DNA of 64,000 nt from assembly GCA_011800805.1 (NCBI GenBank), contig MPNW01000090.1, forward strand, positions 1 to 64,000. The letters run 5' to 3'. Below the pieces are notes generated by a model. It was not told the origin of the DNA, searched no databases, and saw only the letters and a program-made list of their open reading frames with translations. Origin of the DNA: Hirudo medicinalis (taxonomy: Eukaryota > Annelida > Clitellata > Hirudinida > Hirudinidae). Both the position numbers and the translations under genes were made by a program. Below, piece by piece: positions 24,201 through 36,486 of this stretch. The number at the start of each line of letters is the position of its first letter. Position 1 is the first letter of the stretch.

Positions 24201-27200
24201 AATAATGGATGTTTTGTAATTAATAAAATTAATAATAATAAACAAATCTTATCAGTTAACTATTTAGAATTTATAAATTCAAGACCTTTAGTTGGAATGG
24301 CATGTTTTTCTCGTATTTATGTCGTTTCTGGAGCTTGCTCCATTATTTTGTGATCTATGGTGAAAGTGATGATGATGACGATAATGGTGCAGGTTCACGT
24401 GCAACTGTAGCAACACCGGTTACGAAGGAGTCTTGTGTCAGACAGAAGCAGACGAGTGCGTCTCATCGCCGTGTCAAAATGGCGGCACATGTCAGGACCT
24501 CTTCAACGTTAGAAGTTTAAATTTCCAACTCATTTTAATTTCACATCGTTGTTTAATTGGACGATTTTAAGTATTGTTTGTGGTTATTTCATTTGCCAGT
24601 TGGCTGAGCGGGTTGTGTTCCTGCTTGCGGCGGTAATGTCAACAGTCGTAAAGTGTCGCGTTCGCAACCAGCCTCCAACGCCAGGGAGCGCCCTCGGATA
24701 GCGGCGCCTTATGATTGGTAGAGCGATTAAAAAGTGCCTTCACATACTATTCGGATTTAAGGCACTTATAAAATCGGCTAAATTCAAATGGAAAGTTACT
24801 TCTTGAATGATGAATTATCGTAAACAAAACTTGTCGACCTACGAACGGGGTTCTGATCATTAAAGCTGAGCCATTAAATAAAAGACTGTTTCATGAAATT
24901 ATTTTTAGCGTTCAATCACTTTGCTTTCAGTTTTCAATTTCATTTTTGCTTCATTCAATGTTTCAAGTTCTAATGTTGAATGTAACCTAATCAAAGTCAT
25001 CATCAGCATCATCACCGTCACCATAACCGTCGCGACTTGTTAATAATCCCGTCTCGCCTGCAACACCATTGTCATCTCATTTCATTGTATGTAACGCTTG
25101 TTACGATATTGATGTTAGTGGGCATCAACAATTTTCATTAGTTAAAGTATCAGATATTATTATCGCTTGACAAGTCACTAAGTAACTAACTAATTAAGTA
25201 ATAATTACTAAGTATTTATTGCAACCTGATTGTTGCTCTCGTGAAGGGTTACAACTGCACATGTTATCCTGGCTACACGGGTCACAGTTGTGAGGTCGAC
25301 ATCGACGAGTGTCTGAGCGATCCCTGCCTCAATGAGGGTTTGTGCTACCAGAACAACCTCCTCAATCCCAACCCCGCCAACAACTCAGGCCACCACTGCA
25401 TCTGTGCCGGGGGTTTTCTAGGTGAGTTTCTATTGTTACGGATCGGCACAGCAATAAATATCCTCATCGGAAAACTTGGATTGTCACGCTGTGTCTGTTT
25501 GTTGACCCTGTCTTTCATTCACTCATCCACTCACACTCACTCACTTACTCACAAACTCACTCGCTCTTTCACACTCACTCACACATTCATTTATTCATTC
25601 TTTCATTCATTCATTTAGTCTGCTGGTTTTCTTTCATTCGGGTGATCCATCCAGGCCAATTAGTTCCGAATGAAAGCAAACTACCTCAGTTCCTGACTAA
25701 TTGTTCTTAATTAGGCTGCCTTGAAAACTCCTCAGCCTCTTGAGTTGAGGCTTTACTGATTCGACCAATGCACTGCTTATTCATTCATTTAATTCATCAA
25801 CTTAATTTTATAAAATTATCACTAAATCATTTTAATAGTCGAGAAACTCGGCTAAAGTCTAATTATTCTAAATGAGCCAATTACTCTTGGAGTTACTGCA
25901 ACGTGCGTGTTTTTCAAAACAGGTGTGAACTGTGAAGTTGACGTTGACGAATGCCTCTCTTCACCTTGTGAATATGGAGACTGCGAAAACCTGGCAAATG
26001 CCTATTCCTGTAAATGTCACCCCGGTTTCGAGGATGAACGTTGTAGCACGAAGATTAACCTGTGCGCTCGACAACCCTGCGATCAGGGAATTTGCGTCGA
26101 TTTCTTTCCCCATTACAAATGCGTCTGCACCAACGAGAGCATGTTTGGAGGGAATAACTGCTCCGTACTCCTGACGGGATGTGACGGAGTTTCGTGCAGC
26201 GAGGGCAGCATCTGCACGCCTTTGTTTATCGAACCACAATCCCTGCACAGCCACCAATGCGAATGCCCGCACGGCTTCACCGGCCCAAACTGCCAAATTG
26301 ACACGTCGTTGTCTTTCAACAAAAACTCCTCTCTCATTCTCAAAATTGACGGTCTTCATTCGTTGAGTTTCAAATTTAAAACTATCAAAGCTCAGCAGCA
26401 TCTGCTGACGGTGGCCACGACGAGTTCTCTTCTCGTGCTGGAAAGTAACCATCAGTGCATCCGAGTACATCATTCCGAGGATCCCGCTGCACGACCTTCG
26501 ACGTTGGACATGTGTCCTGCGATTGCTTTCAACTTTTCGAATTGGAATCAAATAGACATCCAGATCAATGACTCCCTTATTATTGTTTATCTCCATCACA
26601 AAGGATGCCTGGATAAATTGTGCACTGTCTCTCTCAACAACACTTCACCGAGTAACGAATCGACGTATTTGCATTACAGTAGAGTTTACAAAGAACTCTA
26701 CTTCAACGAGAGTTTGTCGCCTGTTTTGGTGGACGTCATGTCTCGGGACTTTGTGGGGTGTTTGAGCGACTTGAAACTTAATGACGAGCATTTAGAGATC
26801 AATTTGACTAGCGACGTGATCTTATTCTCTCGACTTGAGAAGGGATGCAATAGAGGTTTGCAGTGCAACAATACCTGTGAGAACGGTGGATCTTGTGTGG
26901 ATCTGTGGAGCGACTTCAGATGCGTTTGTGCGAGAACCTTCTATGGAAAGACCTGCTCCCAAGGTTGGATTCACAGCTGTTGTTTTCAAAAATAATGAGT
27001 GCGTTGTCTTACTTGTATGTTACACAGGATTAGGATCAAAGGCACTAATTAATTTGAAGTTATGTCATTATTAAATCTTGAAGTAATAGTTAGGTAATTA
27101 CTGGTAGTCAGTGAAGATAACTAAATTAAGCAGAAAAAGTAAGTAAATTGTAAAAAGTAAGAGCCTATACTTGGCAACAAATTTATTGGATGTGTAAACT

Positions 27201-30200
27201 TTTTCAGTCATGGAGTCTGCTACATTTGGACACAATTTAAAGTCTTCCTTCATGAACTTCCCTTTTCCTGAGAGCTCTCAGAGCATCGACCTCAAGTGGT
27301 TCCTGGAAGTTTCGACAATGATCAGGACCCGAGACAACAACGGATTCTTGTTTTTCATTCAATTTGACGAGGGAAATAGCAGCTCGGTCGGACACATGAG
27401 CTGCGAGATAATTGACGGTTTTATTTTCATAACGGCAAGTTTTTCAGAAAATATGGATGAACAAGGTGTAATGAAAGTCAACTTCACAAAGGTTGGATTT
27501 CAGATGTATTACCCTTCTCATGGTTGCCCCCCTGTTTAAATTTTTATATTCATTTATTTTATGCTTAAAAAGACTGAACAGAACCTTGAAAGTATGCCTA
27601 TGACTCCAGAAAATTTTCAGCTTAAATTTTTAAGAATCATTTGACAGTTATGTATAATCTAATTTATGCTTTAATATTTATGCAAATATTTTTAATAGAT
27701 TAATAATTTGTTTTAATAAATCTCCATATGTTTCACTCCAGTACCTTGATGGACAAAAATACTTCATGAAAATCTCCAGCAATGACACAACTTTGTCTCT
27801 GAGAATGAATAACGACGAGCATCTTATACACTTTAACTTCACCAAAGTTTTCCCAGTCAAAGCGACGCAGGTGTACATAGGTGGAATTAACAAAGGTGAG
27901 AAGACCAAGAGAGCCTCACCTTATGGCTTCCAATCGGCCAAGAATTTTGTCGGCTGGCTGCAAGATTTTCGCATCAACGACGTTGTTTTTGATCTCATCT
28001 GTGGTGGGAGTAGCATGAACATGAGTGGCAAAGTCGTCGCCAGTGATTGCCAAGACGTCTTGCCGGGCGAAGTGACCAGCGACATTTGCAGTCTGCGATC
28101 TCCATGCAGTAATGGATCCACTTGCGCAAATGTTTTCTACAATGACTATAAGTTAGTAACCCTTATGATTGTCCATGCCTTTACTCAACCTTTTTAGTGT
28201 TTACTCTTGCACAGCTGCTTAGTTGCATTTAAGTCTTTGTAGAGTTAGTTGGTGATAATAATGGTAATAACCATGCCATTTGTTTTGTTGTCGTCTTAAT
28301 TAATGTCTTAAATGGCATCTCAGTGAATGTCAGTAAAATGAGTTGAGCAAAGCAACAAATGATGTATCATCACAAAAAGCAACATCAAACATATCATCCA
28401 CATATCATTCAAAATGAAACTAGATTGACGAGTTATCTTATCTATTAAATCTCTGCCAGATGCATCTGCCCCAAAAACTTCTTCGGAGTGGAGTGCAAAG
28501 AAATTACATTTTGCTCGTTATATTCATGTCCTCGGGGATCGATTTGTCTAGACATTGAAAGCGGATTTGAATGTTGGTTTGGAGTTATTACTTACATTAC
28601 TCTTATTGCCCTTTCCATGCAAATGTACAAAAGTACTACTTTTAATTTTGGATGAATGTTGTTATTTTTCATTCATTTTTATAGGCATAAAAAATGTGAG
28701 AATAAGGAAATCAGTAAGATTTCTGTTGGACCTCCGAGGAGAAGACTTAAAGAATGCATCCTTGAGATTCAAGACGAATAGCAAAATCGTTCGCCTCCTT
28801 CAAATGGATGCCATTAAAGTGAAATCGTGCATCGCCTCTGTCGACCTGATCGATGACAAGCTCAAATTGAAATTTAATGACCTCACAGTTCAAAGCTTGC
28901 AGATCAATCAAACCAATCGATGGCACGACATCAACATACAAATTTCACCTTTCAGCTTGACATTCCTTTCCAATCAGAGCACTGCTAGCATGTGGATCGA
29001 TGGCTCTTGTTTCAGTTCGACTGCACTGTTGGAGGTCAGGATTTCGGATGACGTCAGTGACTTTGATGGGTGCTTCTCTGCAACTCGCATAAACAACATT
29101 CTCTTGCCCTTTTTCAGCTTTGATGATTTACACAAAGTGACTTCATTCCGTGATAGGTAAATAATATCAACTTTAAGATTTTCTCTTATCACTCCAGGTG
29201 CACAGTTTTGAATGGAGAGAATTAATTGACCATCTGAAATTTAGATTTATAGAAATATCAGTGGACAACATTGGAGCTTGCCAGTCTGATGATGCCTGCC
29301 AACCCAATCCTTGTAAAAGTGGGGGTGTGTGTCAAGAAGACTACAATAGTTTTATTTGTTTGTGTCCACCAGGATATGATGGAAACACCTGTGATATCTG
29401 CTTAAGCAGTGACTGCACTCAAAACTGCTCTTTTGATGCCAAGTGGGTTTTTATTACTTTATAGAAATGCCAGTTTTGCTTTCAAGAGTTTTACAAAGCC
29501 ACCGTTATATCCTCTAAGTCCATATCCATATTCAAACATTCTTACAAATCATATATTTTAAATAAGTGAAATCATCTCATGTGGATTTTCCGTCATGCCT
29601 CCAATTTCTGTCTGCAATTTCTACTCCAATTTGAGCTGCTACTTTAAATTGTTGAACTTCTGATTGATTCTTTTTTTGACATTCGACTTTGAATTATTTC
29701 ATTGGAACATGCAGCCCATCAGCGGGAGTACATCCCTTCAGGCTGTCCTTTTGTATAAAAATTGTAGCGATTTGTAATGACCATGGAATATTAAATGAAT
29801 TGTTCAATAAACTGGAGAAAAAAAGTTCTTAATAAATTGCACTAATCACAATAAATAATCTTAATAACTACAAAAACTACCATTTAAATTAAACATTTCA
29901 TAAAGTTTTAATTTATTTACAGTTGCAACAATTCATGCAATGGAGATTGTGAAGCATCTGTTGGTTATGATTTAATATCTTTAAAGGATTTGATTGCATC
30001 CAAAAGATTTTAACTAAAATTAATACTTAAAAATTAATATCATAACTTATCAAGTATTTTTTTTTTATTTTTTTTTAGCCAGTTCTGAGTAGAGGCCAGT
30101 TGATAGGAATCATTGTTGGAACTGTTGTTGGTGCATTACTATTGGTTCTCATCAGCATAATAGTTTACTCCATAGTGAAAATAAAAGCCAAGAGGGCCAA

Positions 30201-30297
30201 ACAGGGTGTTTACAATCCGAGCATGGAAGAGGCCACTGGTGCCAGTGTTCAGTTCAATGACGCCCTCAAAATCCCTCAAGAGGAAAGGCTCATTTGA
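17300..30297 (+). CDS. crb: Crumbs apical polarity protein, complete
   Basis: Crumbs is a single-pass apical membrane protein that sets epithelial polarity through its short cytoplasmic tail. Exons: 17300-17351, 17444-18022, 18826-18912, 19340-19505, 19816-19961, 22036-22158, 22294-22489, 24393-24507, 25247-25421, 25923-26963, 27208-27491, 27742-28151, 28460-28572, 28685-29156, 29206-29442, 29923-29959, 30079-30297. All phases agree: 1,483 residues. Order: signal peptide, Thr/Ser-rich stretch, laminin-G-like domain (about 40-205), 11 EGF repeats (several with DxDEC calcium-binding starts), LamG (about 670-850), EGF, LamG (about 900-1085), two EGFs (second truncated), LamG (about 1163-1320), EGF and a partial EGF, transmembrane helix 1419-1445, tail. 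The tail has GVYNPS (FERM-binding; usually GTYSPS) at 1456-1461 and ends ERLI, the PDZ ligand for PALS1/Stardust and Par6. Human CRB1 has 1,406 residues and three LamG domains, the fly protein about 2,150 and four. Confidence 0.93.
18213..18450. repeat. GAT microsatellite cluster in a Crumbs intron
   Basis: Interrupted GAT/GGT/GAC triplets at about 18213-18255 and 18325-18355, and a nearly pure (GAT)n run at 18403-18448. A similar array occurs at 20040-20130 in another Crumbs intron. Confidence 0.85.
20040..20130. repeat. GAT/GAC/GGT triplet array
   Basis: Tandem GAT units with internal GAC and GGT runs, in the Crumbs intron 19962-22035. The array has drifted rather than being pure. Confidence 0.85.
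21175..21290. repeat. TTA/TCA triplet microsatellite
   Basis: Long run of TTA with a central block of TCA, directly upstream of a LINE fragment in the same Crumbs intron. The apparent poly-Leu open frame here is a repeat artefact. Confidence 0.85.
21300..21685 (+). mobile_element. 3' fragment of LINE family 2 (copy 1)
   Basis: Decayed C-terminal reverse-transcriptase frame with the shared string [10 protein letters not shown] and the motif HEYSPSF.KST. It is followed by a 3' hairpin: CAGTCT (21640-21645) with AGGCTG (21676-21681), and inner GGAAGC (21652-21657) with GCTTCC (21667-21672). A second copy lies on the minus strand at about 56170-56650, in a CCDC102A intron. Confidence 0.65.
22914..24016. 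mobile_element. hAT-like non-autonomous DNA transposon with 8-bp TSD
   Basis: A 1,087-bp segment (22922-24008) in a Crumbs intron is flanked by an imperfect 8-bp duplication, GTTGCATG (22914-22921) and GCTGCATG (24009-24016). The termini are inverted: TAGTGTTTTCG at the left, and TACGGTTTTTG when the right end is read inward. Both subterminal regions are rich in ACCCGGGTTT-like blocks in opposite orientation. An 8-bp target duplication and TA..GTTTT ends fit hAT elements. No transposase frame is present, so it is non-autonomous. Confidence 0.65.
24594..24680 (+). repeat. tRNA-derived SINE-like sequence
   Basis: An A-box match TGGCTGAGCGGG (24601-24612) is followed 46 bases later by a B-box-like GCGTTCGCAACC (24658-24669). 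The arms do not fold into a good cloverleaf, so this looks like a decayed tRNA-derived SINE or tRNA pseudogene, not a tRNA gene. It lies in the Crumbs intron 24508-25246. Confidence 0.4.
29656..29820 (+). mobile_element. LINE family 1, 3' end (second copy)
   Basis: A truncated copy of the 3' end found at 9367-9535, including the CAGCCCATCAGCGGGAGTAC block and the ending GTTCAATAAA followed by an A-rich tail. It sits in the Crumbs intron 29443-29922. It is 5'-truncated, as expected of LINE insertions. Confidence 0.75.
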
Positions 30298-31376
30298 GCA
30301 TCTAGTCAATTCGTGAGATGTATGAAACAAAGTGACTTTGACTAGTACAATTTCCAAAAACTTAAGTTGTTCTATGCATTCATATCTGGTCATTCCTTCG
30401 CTCACAATTCGTATACTTGTTGCGTTTTCTATGTTGCAATGTTTGAGAGCGCCCCTGTTGCTTAGTGTTTGGAATTTTAAACTATTTGAACATATATTAC
30501 TTTATTACTGCAATTTTTCCCATGTACAAAAACACCTGGTGAGTTCAGTTTTATACTTTGTTGCCTGTCACTTGAATGGCTGACTTGATATGAATCCTCA
30601 GATTTAAGCTGAGTAGGCTTATTGTACTTTTTTACAATTCAGCAATTTATATTTTGTGAGGACATTACACCATAACTTTGGATCGAGTTTGTTCATCTGG
30701 TAATAGCCATGCAAGTATAGGTTGTATTATTTACTGCATTTATGACCAAGTTGAGTCGACCAAAATCTTTCATGACTTTCGAATGCTCACCATTTTGATG
30801 CCTTATTGTGGTGCTATTAAGATCCCTGTTGTTAACTGGCACGCTTGAATATGTTGTGTTTTTGTGAATGTAGACATGAGCTCATCTGATTTTCAACTTC
30901 AAAATGCATTTTCCATGAAAGTTCAAATTCTATTATTCCAAAAAACAAAAATATGCATGAATTGTTACATTGGAATCCAGCTAAATTGAAACTACATTCT
31001 GTTGGAATTGTCAATAAATAAAGACTTCTTGAAACTGTCTTTACACATATACATGAACAAAAACAAAACAAAGGTCAGTGAAAACAAATAAATTAAAACA
31101 AGAAAGCTCATAACCTGATGGTATGTAACCCATTCATTGTGGAAATCCTGAGCTGCGAATACTTATTTGCAAACATGTGTATGCACCAATTCAATGACGA
31201 GCAACAGGCAGACGCAAATGAGGTACGCCCGCACAAAACTTAAGGACGTCGAGTCTGGTAGCTTAAATTTCAACAAATGTATTAGATGGCTGGCATTCAT
31301 GGCACGAGCTGCTTCATGACTGAGTTCAATTTGTGGAAAAGTTATTTTAGAAAGCCTTCGGATGCTCGGGCTTTTG
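30298..31376. other. 3' regions of Crumbs (+) and PCGF3-type gene (-)
   Basis: Convergent stop codons are 1.08 kb apart. Overlapping AATAAA signals at 31013-31022 on the plus strand would give Crumbs a 3' UTR of about 0.7 kb. No other gene is seen. Confidence 0.55.
31013..31022 (+). terminator. Probable Crumbs polyadenylation signal
   Basis: Two overlapping AATAAA hexamers, 716 bp after the Crumbs stop codon. Assignment to Crumbs rests on position. Confidence 0.5.
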
Positions 31377-32675
<1,299 letters not shown>

Positions 32676-33690
32676 ATTTTCATCTGTGTTAAGACATCAT
32701 AATATAATTTGACTGCATTGAATTGATAAGCCAGCAGATTGGTAGCACAAGTTCAAGAAAAGCAATCTCTGGGGTTTCCTCAATATAAGTACTTTGTAAG
32801 AATTTAAAATTATGTATGCTGCTAAGCATAAAAATATTTTGAGGCAGATGTGCTATGATGTCCCTATGAATTCTTATTTTCTCATTCTTAGTTTGTAACG
32901 TTTTAGTAAAATAAGCATTAATGATCGTAAAAGCGAGCTGCATTTTAAACTTCTGGGGTCACTTTTCAACGTTGTGAGACATCTGTAGATGAAGTATAAT
33001 CACCCAAAGCATTGTTTTATGCGTGCGCAATCTTAATGTTGTCCGACATATTTATATAATTGATTTGCCTGCTGATATCAATAAAGTGCTTCATCTACCC
33101 AGGAATTCAGAATTTCCAAGCGCATAAACCCATCAGCATTCACAACACCAAACCAAAAGAAATACCCACAACAAATCATTGTAATATGATTCTGTAAATA
33201 CTTATTCATTTAAGATATCCCTGTAAATTCTTGTATTAATATACATAATAAAAAACAAAGTATCCTAAAACCTCCAAAAGACCATTTAAACAATAAAAAC
33301 CTGAACCTAGATTATCGTCCATTCGCTACATACATTCTTTTTGTGATGCTTTAAATGGAGAAGTCGAGAATACAAATCTATTCATTAAAAGTATTTGCAC
33401 AATACTCTACATATAATGTAGTATGTTATAAAGACAAATAACTAATCAATATTTACTCAGCTGTAACATTTTGACTCCATAATGATTAAATCAGATGATT
33501 TATTAAAGACTTAAAAATAGGTTAAATCATTAGAACATTTAACTATTGGTTGCATTTTCTATGTATTATTTGTGACTATATAAAAATGTATGTTCGGTCT
33601 TTAAATTTACTATTGAGTCTCTTTTCAAAAGTTCATTTCCGCCGACCGGGTCTATGTTTTGGTTTGGTTTAACACTTCGTGTTCGTGAAA
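32676..33690. promoter_or_regulatory. Putative bidirectional promoter, PCGF3 / ING3
   Basis: About 1.0 kb separates the two start codons, which face away from each other. No TATA box at a fixed distance can be argued. Assignment as a shared promoter region is from layout only. Confidence 0.4.
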
Positions 33691-36340
33691 ATGTTGTACT
33701 TGGAAGATTATTTGGAGAGTAAGTGTTTGAATTACAGTTATTTTTATATTTGCTAATAAAAATTCTTTATAATCTTTACCAATATCGTAATCTCTGTTGA
33801 TGTATTTTTAAATGATTCGCCCAAAATGAAGTGGGAATTGGCTTGTAAAATTGTCGTGGTATCATACTATGGAATAAGATGAGTTTACTGAGTTTTACCC
33901 ATTTACGATTTACTCATCTTTACAAAGTTGGTAAATTATTTGCCTAGGAAAATGTCCAATCCATATATCTCCACTAAAATTACAAACTGAGTGCATTGTT
34001 TTGAGTGATCTAATTTCCTGATGAAGTCAATCATATTTTTGCATTTTAGTGATAGAAAATCTCCCTATTGAACTGAGGGACAAACTTACTGAAATGAGGG
34101 AGCTTGATTTGCAAGTATCAAGTTAGATGAGATTACTATCATTAAGTATAATACTAAAACTTTTTGAACGGACATGGTTGTTTAGATGCAGCCGATAGTT
34201 TGAACGAGAGGGTGAATGTATTCTTTAAGAAGTGTTCAGTGGGTGGTGTTGCTCAAGAATGGCGGGATGAGCAGATGGATAAATTTAGACAAGTGAGTTT
34301 TTCAGCAGAAGTACACTTTAGACAATTCCGGCCACTAATTTAGAAGTAATTCTATAATTTGCTTTTTATTGCATTTCATTCTTATTATAGAAACTAGCTA
34401 CAGAATGATCTGATTGTAACATGCTGTTGCAGGAGTACTCAAAAGTCTTGGAAGATGCTGATGAGAAAGTTCAGCTTGCAAATCAATCCTATGAGCTGGT
34501 AATTTTTAGTGGCTTTACATGTATGTTTTTTAAATTTAGTTACAAATAATTTCCTTATTATAAGTTAAGAGAGATATAAGTAGTCAAAAGTTATACTTTA
34601 GTTTATCAGGTTCATACAAGAATCTGATGAATTACCTTTGCTTACTTAGGTTGAACGACACATGAGAAAATTAGATCAGGAGATTTCAAAGTTCAAGATG
34701 GAGCTGGAGGCTGACAACCCAGGAGTAACAGAAACTATTGAAAGAAGTAAATGGGTCTATGTTGTCAGAGGCAGGGCATCGTAACTCCTATTTTAGTTGC
34801 TTGTTGTTAACCAGGAGTTGCAGAATCAGAGAGATCAACTCCTCAGATAAACAATAATCACAGGCCAGAGAGTAAGTTTCTACATTTCTGCGATAAGCAT
34901 ATCTACATCCCCTGTTGGTTTTTCAGAACGAAAACATTCCAGTATTTCACACGAGTCCAACATTGGCCGACAACTGTCTCACTCAAATGCAAACATGGTT
35001 GAGAGGATTTCCACTCAGTCGACTCTGGCTGCTGAGCTCATCAAAGAGACTCCAACACCAGTTGGAACTCCAAATTCAATCAAGAGTGTTTCCAGTGGAG
35101 TGAATTTACCATCATCACTGAACAGCATTACTTGTGAAACTCCCCAACAAAAAGTTCCAACACTCAGTTGTAATTTAGGTTGGTTATATGAAATGACTGT
35201 CAATATTTAAATAACTGATTTTAAATGATGTGATCTTCTGACATTAAGGTGGAAGTGGAAGCAATGCTGCAATTGCAGTAGCAGCATCGAGAGCCATCGG
35301 TGCCACAGCTGAGGTGAAATTCAAAATTGTAGTTTCCAATTTTCAATTCACTCTGATCATTGTCTATAAACTTCAGATGCAACAAGGCAGAAGATCTGCC
35401 AGTCTGAAAGCCAGCTTTGAGGTTGTCAAAAAGATTCAGACCCAAGCTACCAGCATCATTTCAGAGGTGAAATCAAGTGCAAATAAGAGCAAAAAGTAAA
35501 GAATGAAAATGCATTTTTGTTTCATTGAATGACTTGATTTGATCATGGAAGGCTTTTAAATCTCAGGCATGGTGGTGGATCTATTCAGTCCAAAGCAAGT
35601 GGAAGTAGCAGCCAGCAGCATTCTGTTGCAGTTGTTGATCCAACGCCCACGATAGACACGGCCACAGTTGCTGAGGATGGCTCAGAAATCACTGCCTCTG
35701 GTTGGCAGGCAGATCCAAATGAGCCAAGATACTGCATCTGCAATGATGTCTCTTACGGAGACATGGTGGGGTGCGACAACGAGGATGTAAGTCTTAATTT
35801 TCCCGATCGTTTTCTGTATGCGATTCATGTTTTGAGGATGTCTGTGAGATGGGCATAATCATTGATGACATACAAGAGCAAAATGAGGATTTTAGGGTGG
35901 CTGACAAGAGGTGTCTGCTCCACTTCGTTCCTTCTTTGACATTTACAATTTCTAGTCGCACTTTAGTAATTGATGAAAATAATTTTGTTTTAGTTAATAT
36001 ACTTTTAATGTATGCTTCACAATGTATATGGTGGGTGTTTGTGAGGTAAACATTCTCCATGTGAGCATACAAAATTAAGGTGGAGATTCTAGGGAGGTTC
36101 ACAAAGGAGTGAACTTCTTCGTTCCTCTTCCAATATATATCACTCTAAATTTAAAATTGATTCATATTTGATCTACTGCAACCAAAATGACCAAGAGTTA
36201 AATTATTCTGAAATTGTCTTTGTCAACAGTGTCCGTTGGAGTGGTTCCACTATGGTTGTGTGGGGTTGCAGCAGGCCCCAAGGGGCAAGTGGTATTGCCC
36301 TCAGTGTGTAACATCAATGAGAAGGAGAGGACGGAAATAA
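33691..36340 (+). CDS. ING3: Inhibitor of growth protein 3
   Basis: ING3 is the histone H3K4me3 reader of the NuA4/TIP60 acetyltransferase complex. Exons: 33691-33718, 34050-34121, 34186-34292, 34433-34498, 34650-34746, 34815-34871, 34927-35178, 35249-35313, 35377-35495, 35567-35786, 36230-36340; 397 residues (human 418). The N-terminal ING domain opens [15 protein letters not shown] and includes [13 protein letters not shown] and [12 protein letters not shown]. The middle is Ser/Thr-rich and poorly conserved apart from [12 protein letters not shown]. The C-terminal PHD finger has ligands C344, C346, C357, C362, H368, C371, C384 and C387, plus the WFHYGCVGL core. The protein ends in the basic RRRGRK. 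The N-terminus and the PHD separate ING3 from ING1/2/4/5. Its stop is 146 bp from that of the converging SSUH2 gene. Confidence 0.95.
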
Positions 36341-36486
36341 TGACATCAAAGTTTTGTAAATACAACAGAAATGTACATATATTTTTCCCTTTGTTTTAGT
36401 AAAATGTTAACCAAATGAAAACTTTGCCTTTTATTTAAAAATGTGAATCCCTGAGATCTAGATGCATTCAAAGCTTCTGCTTGGGG

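Noticed and set aside
24594..24680. Functional tRNA gene
   Set aside because: A/B boxes are present but the acceptor and T arms do not pair; treated as a SINE-like relic.
25961..26599. 212-residue minus-strand open frame
   Set aside because: It lies entirely antisense to the large Crumbs exon 25923-26963, whose EGF cysteines and LamG motifs are clear; the reverse frame has no motif.
27492..27539. Read-through end of the Crumbs exon at 27208
   Set aside because: The frame stops at 27539, but the GTTGGA donor at 27492 joins in phase to 27742 and completes the LamG domain.
35794..36102. 102-residue minus-strand frame
   Set aside because: Lies in the last ING3 intron, without splice signals or motif.
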